Assembly (NCBI GenBank): GCA_900318865.1 | Contig: ONMF01000003.1 | Span: 108,726-172,725, forward strand | DNA from: an uncultured Prevotellaceae bacterium | GTDB lineage: Bacteria; Bacteroidota; Bacteroidia; Bacteroidales; Muribaculaceae | Direction of reading: 5' to 3' | DNA: 64,000 nt | Shown here: positions 24,553-33,543 of the stretch, piece after piece | Layout: each line of letters opens with the position of its first letter | How positions within the stretch are numbered: the stretch's first letter is position 1 | Made by a program: the position numbers and the translations under genes | The notes under the pieces: generated by a model | Seen by the model: only the letters and a program-made list of their open reading frames with translations | Told to the model about the DNA's origin: nothing | Databases searched by the model: none

Positions 24553-25023
24553 TCAGAGGCCGATTTCCACAATCTCAAACTGCATCGTGCCGGCAGGAGC
24601 CTTGACCTCGACCACATCGCCCACATGGTGGCCGATGAGCCCCTTGGCGATGGGCGTGGCGATGGAGATTTTGCCCTCGCGCAGATTGGCCTCGTGCTCG
24701 GTGACGATGGTATAGGACATGGTCATATTGTTCTTCAGGTTCTTGATGGTGACCTTGTTGAGCAGCTGCACCTCGTCGGTGCCCACTTTCGTCTCGTCGA
24801 TGATGCGGGCATTGGCCACGAGAGCCTTGAGCTCGGCAATCTTCGCCTCCAGCATGCCCTGGCGCTCCTTGGCGGCATCGTACTCGGCATTCTCCGACAG
24901 GTCGCCCTTGTCGCGAGCCTCGGCAATGGCTTGCACCACCGCGGGACGCTCCACGCGCTCCAGGTGTGCCAGCTCTTCCATCTTCTTGTTGTAACCCTCC
25001 TGGGTCATGTAACTGATAGCCAT
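24553..25023 (-). CDS. greA: Transcription elongation factor GreA
   Basis: A 156-aa protein that stimulates transcript cleavage by stalled RNA polymerase. The N-terminal coiled coil (about residues 5-75) carries the acidic tip region DLSENAEYDAAKERQ, followed by the globular FKBP-like domain with ITIVTEHEANLREGKIS-type sequence and the ISIATPIAKGLIGH motif. Length is normal. A TAATTTTG promoter box gives an approximately 90-nt leader. Confidence 0.96.
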   Translation of the reverse strand: MAISYMTQEGYNKKMEELAHLERVERPAVVQAIAEARDKGDLSENAEYDAAKERQGMLEAKIAELKALVANARIIDETKVGTDEVQLLNKVTIKNLKNNMTMSYTIVTEHEANLREGKISIATPIAKGLIGHHVGDVVEVKAPAGTMQFEIVEIGL

Positions 25024-25119
25024 GGTAAAAATAGTACTGTTTTAAATTGCTAAAAAATAGAAGAATCTCATCTGTGGAGCTGAGATCCCTCGCTTAATGC
25101 ATATTCTCTATTAACGCCG

Positions 25120-25127
25120 CAAAATTA
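25120..25127 (-). promoter_or_regulatory. -7 box TAATTTTG for greA-HIT
   Basis: Minus-strand TAATTTTG with TTGG 19 bp upstream. The leader before greA contains a possible small hairpin (GATCTCA with TGAGATT). Confidence 0.62.
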
Positions 25128-25197
25128 GTGATTTTTTTTTGAAAAGCCAATTTTTTGATGTTTTTTTACCTATTTTAACCCAAAACCATCAAAACCG

Positions 25198-26640
25198 TCA
25201 GCGCTGCCACAAGCCCTTGAGCTGCCACAGCGCCACCACCACGCTCACCAGCACCAGCGCGGCGGCCGGCACCGGCCATCCTGCCTCCATGCAGGCCATG
25301 GCGCCCCCGGCCACCACCAGCGTCCACAAGGTGGCGAGCAGGCTGCCGCCCGACAGCCTCAAGCCGTAACGTGCGGCATAGACGAAGCCCACGATGAGCG
25401 TATAGGCCACATACCACAGCAGGAACGACACGCCCAGCCCCGTGATGCCCCACACGCGGTAGCACACCATGTTCAGCACCAGCCCGATGACAGCGCTGGT
25501 GACCTCGGTAATCAGGTACACGCGGCCGTCGCCCCTGGCCAGAATCACAAAAGCCAGGCACCACGAGAGCGTGCGCCACACGCAGCCTATCATACCCCAT
25601 GCCACCAGGGTGAGAATACCCTGGAACTCGCTGGAATAGAGCAGCCACACGATGGGTTGGCGCAAGAGCACAAACAAGCCGGCCACCGGTGCCATGACCG
25701 CCATGGCGATGAACACCTCCTGCGAAACAAATGCCTTGAGGCGCTTCGGGCTGTGGGCCACACGGCTCAACCGGGGGTAATACTCCATCCCCAGGGCCGC
25801 CAGGATGAGACCGGTGTATTTATTAACCAAGGTGTAGCCTGCCTGATACAGACCCACCTCATGAGTGCCACCCGCATGGTTGAGCCATGCGTTAAAAATA
25901 TAGGACGCCACAATGGCCGCAAAATTGCCGATGGTCATGAAAATGCCCAGCTTGACGAAGCCCGCGCCCACGGCGGCCGTGGTGCGGCGGTCGACCCTCA
26001 CCGGGGCGTAGTCGCGGCTGCGCAGCACCCACGCCCACACGGCCATGGCCAGCGCATAGGCCAGAATGGACGGCAAAATACTGTCTTGCCGCAGCCAGTA
26101 GAACAGCGGCACACTCACCGCCAGGCCACACACATTGCCCCACAGGGTGACCTGCGCCAGCCGCTTGAGGCGGGCTGTGCCTTGCAGCACGGCCTGCTCG
26201 CCGTTGGTGAGGGCCATGAGCAGCACGGCGGCACTGAGTGCCACAAAACTCCACACATGCTCCTGGTCGCCGAAGGTGACTTCACTGAGCAGCGGCGCCA
26301 CAGCCACCGTGAGCAACGCGCCGCCCAGCCCCAGCCACAGGCTCCAACGGCGCACCACGGCGATGATGCGCCCCACGAGCGAGCGGTCATGGCCACCGGC
26401 GGCCTGCGAGATGTCGCGCACACTGCTGTTGCGCACCCCCAGATTGGTGGCCGTGTTGAGCATTTCCAGGGCGTTGTTCATCAGGCCGAAGAGGCCTACG
26501 CCCACCGGCCCTATCCACAGCGCCACGAGCTTGGTGCGCACAATCGAGCACAGGATGGTCATCACCTGCACGCCGCCAAAAATGCCCATGGCCTTCATGG
26601 CCATGCGCGATATGCCACCACCAGCTTTCGACCCAGCCAT
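25198..26640 (-). CDS. Oligosaccharide flippase (MOP superfamily, Wzx-like)
   Basis: A 480-aa integral membrane protein with about 12-14 hydrophobic segments spread along its length and the N-terminal pattern of polysaccharide translocases (GGVQVMTILCSIVRTKLVALWIG, with the break after the first helix). WzxE/O-antigen-flippase-like proteins move lipid-linked glycans from the cytoplasmic to the periplasmic leaflet. It starts 3 bp after the upstream acetyltransferase gene stops, so they form one operon. The glycan it carries is unknown. Confidence 0.85.
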   Translation of the reverse strand: MAGSKAGGGISRMAMKAMGIFGGVQVMTILCSIVRTKLVALWIGPVGVGLFGLMNNALEMLNTATNLGVRNSSVRDISQAAGGHDRSLVGRIIAVVRRWSLWLGLGGALLTVAVAPLLSEVTFGDQEHVWSFVALSAAVLLMALTNGEQAVLQGTARLKRLAQVTLWGNVCGLAVSVPLFYWLRQDSILPSILAYALAMAVWAWVLRSRDYAPVRVDRRTTAAVGAGFVKLGIFMTIGNFAAIVASYIFNAWLNHAGGTHEVGLYQAGYTLVNKYTGLILAALGMEYYPRLSRVAHSPKRLKAFVSQEVFIAMAVMAPVAGLFVLLRQPIVWLLYSSEFQGILTLVAWGMIGCVWRTLSWCLAFVILARGDGRVYLITEVTSAVIGLVLNMVCYRVWGITGLGVSFLLWYVAYTLIVGFVYAARYGLRLSGGSLLATLWTLVVAGGAMACMEAGWPVPAAALVLVSVVVALWQLKGLWQR

Positions 26641-26643
26641 GGC

Positions 26644-27585
26644 TCAGAGGTCGAGTTGATAAGTGTTGAAGACTATGCCGCGGCCGCCCAGGCGCGACTT
26701 TTGCTGCACGAGGCCCTCGTTGAGGTAGCGCCCGTGGTCACGGTTGCTGGTGCCGAAATCGAGCCACCGACGCCCGGAGGCCACCGCATCCTGGCGCAGA
26801 CGCGCGCTGAGCAGTGCCAGCGCGCTGAGTTCACGGCCTCGCTCGGTGCTGGCGATGTACTGGCAGCGCAGCACCGTGTGGGTGGCATAGGTGACGATGC
26901 CGGCCAGCGTGTCGCCCTCCAGGGTGGCGGTGTAGAGGCCGATGTTGGAGGGGAACCGGTCGTGCAGCATGAGCATTTCGGCCAGCGAATGTACAGGCCG
27001 GGCGCCATATCGCGCCTCGAGCACCTGCTGCAGCACCTGCCAGTAGCCCTGCCAGTCGTCCGACGGCCCCACCTGCACGCCGGCCCGCATGGCGCGGTTC
27101 ATGCCCGCCTTGTTGCCCCGGTCGATGGGCAGCGGCGCATTCAAGTCGACCACGGTCGACAGATTGCACTCGGCCAGCCGTGCGCCACGGCTAATCAAGG
27201 CATAGAGGTCTTCCTCGGCGGGATAGCGATGGTAGATGTGCGGCACCGGAGTGTAGACCAGATGGCGCAGGCCATTGGCCTCCATCCACTCGCATGCCCG
27301 GCTCATCACTTCGAGCATCACCGTGCCGTCCATGTGGCGCGCCGGCAAAATCCAGCCGCCATAGGTGAGCCCCCGGTGCGACCACAGCGTGTCGCCCTCG
27401 CGGTTGGCCGGCAGGAGCGCCACCACCCTGCCCCGGTCGCTGGCCAGGAGCGAGCAGTCGTCGAAACGGTCGCTGTGATAGTCCATGTAGTGGCGCAGGT
27501 GCAGGAACGTGCCGTTGCGCGAAAGCTCCACCAGCCGGTCCCATGCCGGCTGCATCGACGGAGCGTATTTCGTTATCTCAATCAT
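26644..27585 (-). CDS. GNAT/FemAB-like acyltransferase
   Basis: A 313-aa protein from MIEITKYAPSMQPAWDRLV, a typical first strand and helix of GNAT/BioF2-like acyltransferases. The second half has LAGIVTYATHTVLRCQYIAS, a strand-turn-strand acyl-CoA-site pattern, and RRWLDFGTSNRDHGRYLNEG near the C-terminus, as in FemAB-like proteins attached to polysaccharide loci. ATG at 27618 is an alternative start. The flippase follows at once, so a role in modifying a surface glycan or its precursor is likely, but the substrate is not known. Confidence 0.72.
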   Translation of the reverse strand: MIEITKYAPSMQPAWDRLVELSRNGTFLHLRHYMDYHSDRFDDCSLLASDRGRVVALLPANREGDTLWSHRGLTYGGWILPARHMDGTVMLEVMSRACEWMEANGLRHLVYTPVPHIYHRYPAEEDLYALISRGARLAECNLSTVVDLNAPLPIDRGNKAGMNRAMRAGVQVGPSDDWQGYWQVLQQVLEARYGARPVHSLAEMLMLHDRFPSNIGLYTATLEGDTLAGIVTYATHTVLRCQYIASTERGRELSALALLSARLRQDAVASGRRWLDFGTSNRDHGRYLNEGLVQQKSRLGGRGIVFNTYQLDL

Positions 27586-27653
27586 TTCATTCAAAGGGAT
27601 GCCCGCTGAGGCAATCATTCTTGATTTATAACTGCAAAATTGCAAAAAAAGTG

Positions 27654-27661
27654 TATCTTTG
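27654..27661 (+). promoter_or_regulatory. -7 box TATCTTTG upstream of glycosyltransferase-radC
   Basis: Plus-strand TATCTTTG gives a leader of about 130 nt. A second match, TAAATTTG at 27721-27728, is closer to the gene; which is used cannot be told from sequence. Confidence 0.5.
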
Positions 27662-27795
27662 CCAAAAAATAATGCATATTTGTCATGGATTCTGAAAACC
27701 GACCGACACGCCCCGGAAATAAATTTGCATTTTTGTTGATTTCGCACTAATTTAGCAATCCGAAAACCCGCTCAAAAACCATAACACATCAAGCT

Positions 27796-28794
27796 ATGCC
27801 CTATTTTTCTGTCATCGTTCCAGTCTATAACCGTGTGGATGAAGTCCGTGACCTGCTGCAGAGCCTGGCGGCACAGTCGCTGCACGACTTTGAGGTCATC
27901 ATCGTGGAAGACGGCTCCACCGAGCCGTGCGGCGAAGTGTGCGAACGCTATGCGGCGCAGGTCGACCTACATTATTATTATAAAGAGAACGAAGGGCGCA
28001 GCATCGCACGCAACTATGGCATGGAGCGAGCGTCGGGACAGTATTTCGTCTTCTTCGACAGCGATTGTGTCATTCCGCCCGACTATTTCAAGACCTTGCG
28101 GCAGGAGTTGGCACGGGACTACGTACCGTGTTTCGGCGGGCCCGATGCCGCCAGCCCCGATTTCACCGACATACAGAAGGCCATCTCGTTTGCCATGACG
28201 GCGTTTCTCACCACCGGCGGCATCCGCGGCGGCAAGATACAGATGGAGAAATTCGTGCCCCGCTCGTTCAACATGGGCTACGCCCGGCAGGTGTGGGAGC
28301 GCGTGGGCGGCTTCCGCGAGATGTTCAGCGAGGACATCGACATGAGCACGCGCGTGAAGCAGGCGGGATTTGACATCAGGCTCATCCGCGAGGCGTCAGT
28401 CTATCACAAGCGCCGCACATCGCTGGCCAAATTCTCCCGCCAGACCTACGTCTTCGGGATGTCACGCATCACGCTCAAGCTGCTCTATCCCGGCAGTTTG
28501 AAGCTGGTGCACACGCTGCCGGCGCTTTTTGTCATCGCCTCGGCGCTGATGGTGCTGCTGGCGCTGGTGTGGCACTGGTGGGCCATCGTGCCGCTGGCGG
28601 TGTATGCCCTGCTGCTATGGGCGAGCGCACTGTGGCAGACGCGCAGCCTCAAGGTGGCAGTGCTGGCCGTGGCCGCCAGTTTTGTGCAGCTCACAAGCTA
28701 TGGCTGGGGATTCATCAAGGCCTATGTGTGGAAAATCCTGCTGGGCCACGGCCGCGACGAGGCGCAAGAGATTGCCATGCGCAAGGGTAAATGA
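27796..28794 (+). CDS. Family 2 glycosyltransferase
   Basis: A 332-aa membrane-anchored GT-A enzyme. The N-terminal YFSVIVPVYNRVDEV and VEDGSTE nucleotide-sugar region, a DSD metal motif in FVFFDSDCVIPP, and the later EDIDMSTRVKQAG acceptor/catalytic motif are all present. Two or three C-terminal hydrophobic segments (about 235-315) follow. It overlaps radC by 4 nt (ATGA). It faces the flippase and acetyltransferase genes and may belong to the same glycan pathway; donor and acceptor are unknown. Confidence 0.85.
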   Translation: MPYFSVIVPVYNRVDEVRDLLQSLAAQSLHDFEVIIVEDGSTEPCGEVCERYAAQVDLHYYYKENEGRSIARNYGMERASGQYFVFFDSDCVIPPDYFKTLRQELARDYVPCFGGPDAASPDFTDIQKAISFAMTAFLTTGGIRGGKIQMEKFVPRSFNMGYARQVWERVGGFREMFSEDIDMSTRVKQAGFDIRLIREASVYHKRRTSLAKFSRQTYVFGMSRITLKLLYPGSLKLVHTLPALFVIASALMVLLALVWHWWAIVPLAVYALLLWASALWQTRSLKVAVLAVAASFVQLTSYGWGFIKAYVWKILLGHGRDEAQEIAMRKGK

Positions 28795-29510
28795 CCGGAG
28801 ACACCATGAACGACCAGGCAAGCAAAAACATCAAGCAGACCATGGCGCTCGACGACCGCCCCCGCGAGAAGGCCATGCACAAGGGATTCGACACGCTGTC
28901 GGTGGCCGAGTTGCTGGCCGTGATTATCGGCAGCGGCACACCGGGCGAGAACGTGGTGGCCCTGTGCCAGCGACTGCTTCACGACCACAACAACAAGCTC
29001 TACCTGGTGGCCAGGCGCTCCTATCGCGACCTGATGCGCAACTACAAGGGCGTGGGCGAGGTGAAAGCGGTGCAACTGCTGGCCACGCTGGAACTGGCTC
29101 GCCGATACCAGGGAGAGCAGTTCGAAGACCGGCCCAAAATCACCGACAGCACCACGGCCTACCGCTTCCTGCGCAATGGTCTGGACCATCTGGACCATGA
29201 GGAAATCCACGTGCTTCTGCTCAACCGTGCCCGGCAAGTGGTGGGGCGCGAGCGGGTGAGCAGCGGCGGCACGTCCATGACCGTGGGCGACGTGAAAATG
29301 ATTCTTAAGCCTGCCATCGAGCAAATGGCCGACGCCATCATTCTGGCCCACAATCATCCCAGCGACAACAATCGGCCCAGCACCAGCGACGACGACTTGA
29401 CCAAAAGGGTGAAGCAGGCCTGCGCCATCATGGGCATGCAGCTACTGGACCACATCATCGTGTGCCGCGGCGACCGATACTACTCCTATGCCGACCACGG
29501 AGCTCTGTAA
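28791..29510 (+). CDS. radC: RadC-family JAB-domain protein
   Basis: A 239-aa protein (ATG at 28806 is an alternative). An N-terminal helix-hairpin-helix-like UPF0758 domain (MALDDRPREKAMHKGFDTLS, VGEVKAVQLLATLEL) precedes the JAB/MPN+ domain with the metal signature HNHPSDNN followed by a downstream Asp. RadC was once linked to DNA repair, but its biochemical role remains unsettled. Translationally coupled to the glycosyltransferase; convergent with dnaB. Confidence 0.9.
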   Translation: MTGDTMNDQASKNIKQTMALDDRPREKAMHKGFDTLSVAELLAVIIGSGTPGENVVALCQRLLHDHNNKLYLVARRSYRDLMRNYKGVGEVKAVQLLATLELARRYQGEQFEDRPKITDSTTAYRFLRNGLDHLDHEEIHVLLLNRARQVVGRERVSSGGTSMTVGDVKMILKPAIEQMADAIILAHNHPSDNNRPSTSDDDLTKRVKQACAIMGMQLLDHIIVCRGDRYYSYADHGAL

Positions 29511-29554
29511 TTGCCCGGCCGGCGCAAGGAGCGCGAAATCAGCCTCACGTCTTA

Positions 29555-31141
29555 TCAGAAAGGCACATCTTGGTTGCCACCCGAGAGGAAATCGACATTG
29601 GGTGGCGGCGGCAGCTCGTCGGCACCGCCGCCCGACGGCGTGCCGCTCATGGCGGTGCCGACCGAAGCCGACGAATTGTTCATCTTCGACATATAAGTCT
29701 GCTCGGTGACTGTCAGGTCGCTGTCGTCGGCGTTCTCGAATCGGGCAAATTCCTTGACAAACCGCAGTTTCACGTCTTCGGTGGCACCGCTGCGGTGCTT
29801 GGCGATGATAAATTCGGCCTCGCCGCGGATGTCGTTGCCGGCTGCGTCCACACCGCTCTTAATATAGTAGTCGGGCCGATGGATGAAGCACACGATGTCG
29901 GCATCCTGCTCGATGGCGCCGCTCTCACGCAAGTCGCTCAACTGCGGGCGGCGGCCCATCTTGTCGTCGACCGAGCGCGTCTCGACCGAGCGGTTGAGCT
30001 GCGAAAGCGCGATGATGGGAATGTCGAGTTCCTTGGCCAGGCCCTTGAGCGAGCGCGAGATGTTGCTCACCTCCTGCTCACGGCTGCCGAACTTGGTTCC
30101 CGACGCGTTCATCAGCTGCAGATAGTCGATGATGATGATGCGCACGTTGTGCTCACGCACCAGGCGGCGCGCTTTGGTCTGGAGCTCGAAGACCGATAGC
30201 GACGGCGTGTCGTCAATCCAGAGCGGTGCCGAATAGAGGTTGCGCGTGCGGGTCATCAGGTTGTCCCACTCGGGCTGGGTGAGCTGTCCGCTCTTGATTT
30301 TGTCGCTGCGCAGCGAGCACACGTTGCTGATGATGCGGTTCACGAGCTGCAAGTTCGACATCTCGAGCGAGAAGATGGCCACCGGCGTGTTGTAGTCCAC
30401 CGCCATGTTCTTGGCCATGGAAAGCACCATGGCCGTTTTTCCCATGGCAGGACGAGCGGCGATAATAATCAAGTCGCTGTTCTGCCATCCGTTGGTCACC
30501 TTGTCCAGGGCATGGAAGCCGGTAGGCAGGCCGCTCAATCCGTCGGGGCGGTTGGCGGCTTCCTCCATCTTCTTGATAGCATCGCTCACCACCGAGTCGA
30601 TTTGCACCACGTCGCGCTTGAGCGTGTTTTTGGAAATCTCGAAGAGCATGCCCTCGGCCTCTTGCATCAAGTCGTACACGTCGTTCGACTCGTCGAACGC
30701 CTTCGACTGGATGGTGCTGCTGAGCGAGATGAGCTGCCGCGCTAGATACTTCTGCACCACGATGCGGGCATGATAGTCAATGTTGGCCGCGCTCGACACG
30801 CGCCCGGTGAGCTCGCCGATGCGCATGGGGCCACCCACCTCGTCGAGCGCACCGTCGGCACGCAACTGCTCGGTGACGGTGAGCATGTCGATGGGGCGCT
30901 GACGCGTTCCCAGCGACTGGATGGCGGCGTAGATTTTCTGGTTGGCATTGTCGTAGAACATCTCGGGTTTCAAGATGTCCGACACTTCGGAAAATGCCGC
31001 CTTCTCGAGCATCAACGCTCCGAGCACGGCTTCCTCGATTTGCAAGTCTTGCGGTTGCAGCTTGCCCATGTCGCTCACCACCTGAGGGTCGTGCACGGGC
31101 CGGCGGCGATAATTACGGTTTTGGTTATTGTCGTCAGGCAT
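29555..31141 (-). CDS. dnaB: Replicative DNA helicase
   Basis: A 528-aa DnaB helicase that unwinds the replication fork as a hexamer. The N-terminal domain starts LQIEEAVLGALMLEKAAF; the linker is followed by the RecA-like ATPase with Walker A AARPAMGKTA (about residue 230), Walker B IIIIDYLQLM, and the arginine-finger region KHRSGATEDVKLRF. No intein is present. The C-terminal tail of about 55 residues is Ser/Gly/Pro-rich. Length is in the upper normal range for Bacteroidetes. Confidence 0.97.
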   Translation of the reverse strand: MPDDNNQNRNYRRRPVHDPQVVSDMGKLQPQDLQIEEAVLGALMLEKAAFSEVSDILKPEMFYDNANQKIYAAIQSLGTRQRPIDMLTVTEQLRADGALDEVGGPMRIGELTGRVSSAANIDYHARIVVQKYLARQLISLSSTIQSKAFDESNDVYDLMQEAEGMLFEISKNTLKRDVVQIDSVVSDAIKKMEEAANRPDGLSGLPTGFHALDKVTNGWQNSDLIIIAARPAMGKTAMVLSMAKNMAVDYNTPVAIFSLEMSNLQLVNRIISNVCSLRSDKIKSGQLTQPEWDNLMTRTRNLYSAPLWIDDTPSLSVFELQTKARRLVREHNVRIIIIDYLQLMNASGTKFGSREQEVSNISRSLKGLAKELDIPIIALSQLNRSVETRSVDDKMGRRPQLSDLRESGAIEQDADIVCFIHRPDYYIKSGVDAAGNDIRGEAEFIIAKHRSGATEDVKLRFVKEFARFENADDSDLTVTEQTYMSKMNNSSASVGTAMSGTPSGGGADELPPPPNVDFLSGGNQDVPF

Positions 31142-31172
31142 GATATTTCGGTGTTGGTTGTTTTTGACACTG

Positions 31173-31180
31173 CAAAGTTA
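31173..31180 (-). promoter_or_regulatory. -7 box TAACTTTG for dnaB
   Basis: Minus-strand TAACTTTG lies 31 bp upstream of the dnaB start. Confidence 0.65.
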
Positions 31181-31316
31181 GCACCCAGGATGCAGGATGC
31201 CAACAATCACGCCCCACAATTTATCCACAAGATATTAACAATTTGGGCCGCAGTCTCGTTTCTGGCCGCCTGATGATTTTTCCGAGAAAAAATTTCCTTT
31301 TTCCATGAGTTTTTGT

Positions 31317-31324
31317 TATTTTTG
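31317..31324 (+). promoter_or_regulatory. -7 box TATTTTTG for the ferredoxin oxidoreductase operon
   Basis: Plus-strand TATTTTTG is 36 bp upstream of the ferredoxin-subunit ATG at 31361. Confidence 0.6.
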
Positions 31325-31360
31325 CCTATCATTGTAGAAAACCCCAAAAATCATTTCCTT

Positions 31361-31591
31361 ATGGCTACAGTAAAAGGAGCAGTAACAGTAAACACCGAGC
31401 GTTGCAAAGGCTGCAACCTGTGTGTGGTGGCATGCCCAAGCGGTGTGCTCGACCTAAAAAAGAAAGAAGTGAACAACCGCGGTTACCACTATGCCTACAT
31501 GATTGCGCCCGACAAATGCATCGGGTGCCAGAGTTGTGCACTGGTGTGTCCCGACGCTTGCATCGAGGTGTATCGCGTCGTGGAAAAGTGA
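31361..31591 (+). CDS. 2-oxoacid:ferredoxin oxidoreductase, ferredoxin-like delta subunit
   Basis: A 76-aa protein with two 4Fe-4S motifs, CKGCNLCVVACP and CIGCQSCALVCP, each CxxCxxCxxxCP. Start placed at ATG 31361 (MATVKGAVTVNTER), since the upstream in-frame extension would lie on the promoter. It is the electron-carrying subunit of the four-subunit Vor/Kor-type enzyme encoded by the next three genes and passes electrons from the oxidised 2-oxoacid to ferredoxin. Confidence 0.93.
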   Translation: MATVKGAVTVNTERCKGCNLCVVACPSGVLDLKKKEVNNRGYHYAYMIAPDKCIGCQSCALVCPDACIEVYRVVEK

Positions 31592-31648
31592 TGACCACCC
31601 CCATCCTTTAAAGTAAACTTAAAACCAAAAAACAGAAGGACAATAAAC

Positions 31649-32734
31649 ATGAAAGACGACGTAACACTGATGAAGGGCAACGAAGCACTGGCCATCGCGG
31701 CCATCCGCTACGGAGCCGACGGATACTTCGGCTATCCCATCACGCCCCAAAGCGAGGTGCTTGAGTGCCTCGAGGCACAGATGCCTTGGGAAACCACCGG
31801 CATGGTGGTGCTCCAAGCCGAGAGCGAAGTGGCGGCCATCAACATGGTCTATGCAGGCGCATCGTGCGGCAAAACTGTGTTCACCTCCACATCAAGCCCA
31901 GGGTTCAGCCTCATGCAGGAAGGCATGAGCTACATGGCTGCCAGCGAAGTGCCGGCACTGGTTATCAATGTGATGCGCGGAGGGCCCGGCCTGGGAACCA
32001 TCCACCCCTCACAGGCCGACTATTTCCAAGCCTGCAAAGGCGGCGGGCACGGCGACTACCACATGATTGTGCTCGCACCCAGCAGCGTGCAGGAGATGGC
32101 CGACTTTGTGGCACTGGGATGGGACCTGGCCTTTAAGTACCGCTGCGTGTCGATGATTCTGGCCGACGGACTGGTGGGCCAGATGATGGAAAAAGTGGTG
32201 CTGCCGCCACAACGGCCGCGACGCACCGAAGAACAGATTCGCCAGCTATGCCCATGGGCCGTGAACGGCCGCAAGGGCATGCGCCCCAAGAACATCGTCA
32301 CCTCACTGGAGCTCGACGACGACAAGATGGAGGAAAACAACCACCGGTTCCAAGCCACCTACCGCCTGATAGAGAAAAACGAGACGCGCTGCGAATTGGT
32401 CGACACCGACGACTGCGACTACCTGATTGTGGCATTCGGCAGCACGGCCCGCATCAGCATGAAGGCCATGGAAATCGCCCGCAAGCAGGGCATCAAGGTG
32501 GGACTCGCCAGGCCCATCACCCTGTGGCCGTTCCCGGTGAAGCACATCCGCGAGGCGGCCAAGAATGTGAAGGGCATCCTGGTGGTGGAACTCGACGCCG
32601 GACAGATGATTGAGGACGTGAAACTGGCCACGGAATGCCGGCTGCCGGTGGAACACTTCGGGCGCATGGGCGGCAATGTTCCCACTCCCGACGAAGTACT
32701 CAACGCGCTGAAGGAAAAATTCATCAACGACTAA
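31649..32734 (+). CDS. vorB: 2-oxoacid:ferredoxin oxidoreductase, alpha subunit (VorB-like)
   Basis: A 361-aa subunit with the pyrimidine-binding TPP domain (MKGNEALAIAAIRYGADGYF, YPITPQSEVLE) and a C-terminal transketolase-like domain II (VGLARPITLWPFP, ending in RMGGNVPTPDEVL). The family decarboxylates 2-oxoacids such as 3-methyl-2-oxobutanoate or 2-oxoglutarate with CoA and ferredoxin; sequence alone does not settle which. It lies 57 bp after the ferredoxin subunit and 18 bp before the beta subunit. Confidence 0.9.
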   Translation: MKDDVTLMKGNEALAIAAIRYGADGYFGYPITPQSEVLECLEAQMPWETTGMVVLQAESEVAAINMVYAGASCGKTVFTSTSSPGFSLMQEGMSYMAASEVPALVINVMRGGPGLGTIHPSQADYFQACKGGGHGDYHMIVLAPSSVQEMADFVALGWDLAFKYRCVSMILADGLVGQMMEKVVLPPQRPRRTEEQIRQLCPWAVNGRKGMRPKNIVTSLELDDDKMEENNHRFQATYRLIEKNETRCELVDTDDCDYLIVAFGSTARISMKAMEIARKQGIKVGLARPITLWPFPVKHIREAAKNVKGILVVELDAGQMIEDVKLATECRLPVEHFGRMGGNVPTPDEVLNALKEKFIND

Positions 32735-32752
32735 AGAAAGGAGAGGCACATT

Positions 32753-33517
32753 ATGGAAATCAACGATATCATCAAGCCACAGAATCTGGTTTACCGCAAG
32801 CCGTCGCTGCTGAACGACACACACATGCACTACTGCCCCGGCTGCAGCCACGGCGTCGTCCACAAACTGGTGGCCGAAGTCATCGAGGACATGCATGCCG
32901 AGGAGTTTGCCATCGGCGTGTCGCCCGTGGGATGCGCGGTGTTTGCCTACAATTATATCGACATCGACTGGCTCGAGGCGGCCCACGGCCGCGCCACCGC
33001 CATGGCCACCGCCGTGAAGCGGCTCATGCCCGACAAACTGGTGTTCACCTATCAGGGCGACGGCGACTTCGCCGCCATCGGCACCTGCGAATCCATCCAC
33101 TCATGCAACCGCGGCGAGAACATCGCCATCATCTTTATCAACAATGCCATCTACGGCATGACCGGCGGGCAGATGGCCCCCACCACACTGCTGGGCCAGA
33201 AGACCGCCACCTGCCCCTATGGCCGCCGGGCCGACCTCAACGGCTACCCGCTCTCCATCACGCCACTGCTGGCCCAGCTCGACGGCACATGCTATGTGAC
33301 GCGCCAGAGCGTCCACACGCCCGCCGCAGTGCGCAAGGCCAAGAAGGCCATCCGCAAGGCCTTCGAGAACTCCATGCAGGGCAAAGGCACCAGCGTAGTG
33401 GAGATTGTGAGCACTTGCAACTCGGGCTGGAAGCTGACCCCGCAGCAAGCCAACGAGTGGATGGCGAAGAACATGTTTGAGAAGTATCCTTTGGGCGACA
33501 TGAAGGATAACGGGTAA
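32753..33517 (+). CDS. 2-oxoacid:ferredoxin oxidoreductase, TPP-binding beta subunit
   Basis: A 254-aa subunit. HYCPGCSHGVVHKLVAE carries the CxxC-type start of beta subunits, and YQGDGDFAAIGTCESIHSCN followed by NNAIYGMTGGQMAPTT is the thiamine-diphosphate and Mg site (GDGD...N). It pairs with the alpha subunit to form the active site. The four genes are in the order delta-alpha-beta-gamma, the usual Bacteroidetes arrangement. Confidence 0.92.
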   Translation: MEINDIIKPQNLVYRKPSLLNDTHMHYCPGCSHGVVHKLVAEVIEDMHAEEFAIGVSPVGCAVFAYNYIDIDWLEAAHGRATAMATAVKRLMPDKLVFTYQGDGDFAAIGTCESIHSCNRGENIAIIFINNAIYGMTGGQMAPTTLLGQKTATCPYGRRADLNGYPLSITPLLAQLDGTCYVTRQSVHTPAAVRKAKKAIRKAFENSMQGKGTSVVEIVSTCNSGWKLTPQQANEWMAKNMFEKYPLGDMKDNG

Positions 33518-33543
33518 TTGATAACCGATAAAGAGAATTGACC

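Noticed and set aside
25657..27609. A 650-codon plus-strand frame opposite the flippase and acyltransferase.
   Set aside because: Antisense shadow rich in His and Arg; the minus-strand proteins have coherent membrane and GNAT patterns.
28791..29510. RadC as part of a defence island.
   Set aside because: RadC-family genes do occur on mobile elements, but this one is coupled to a glycosyltransferase and next to dnaB, with no defence genes nearby.
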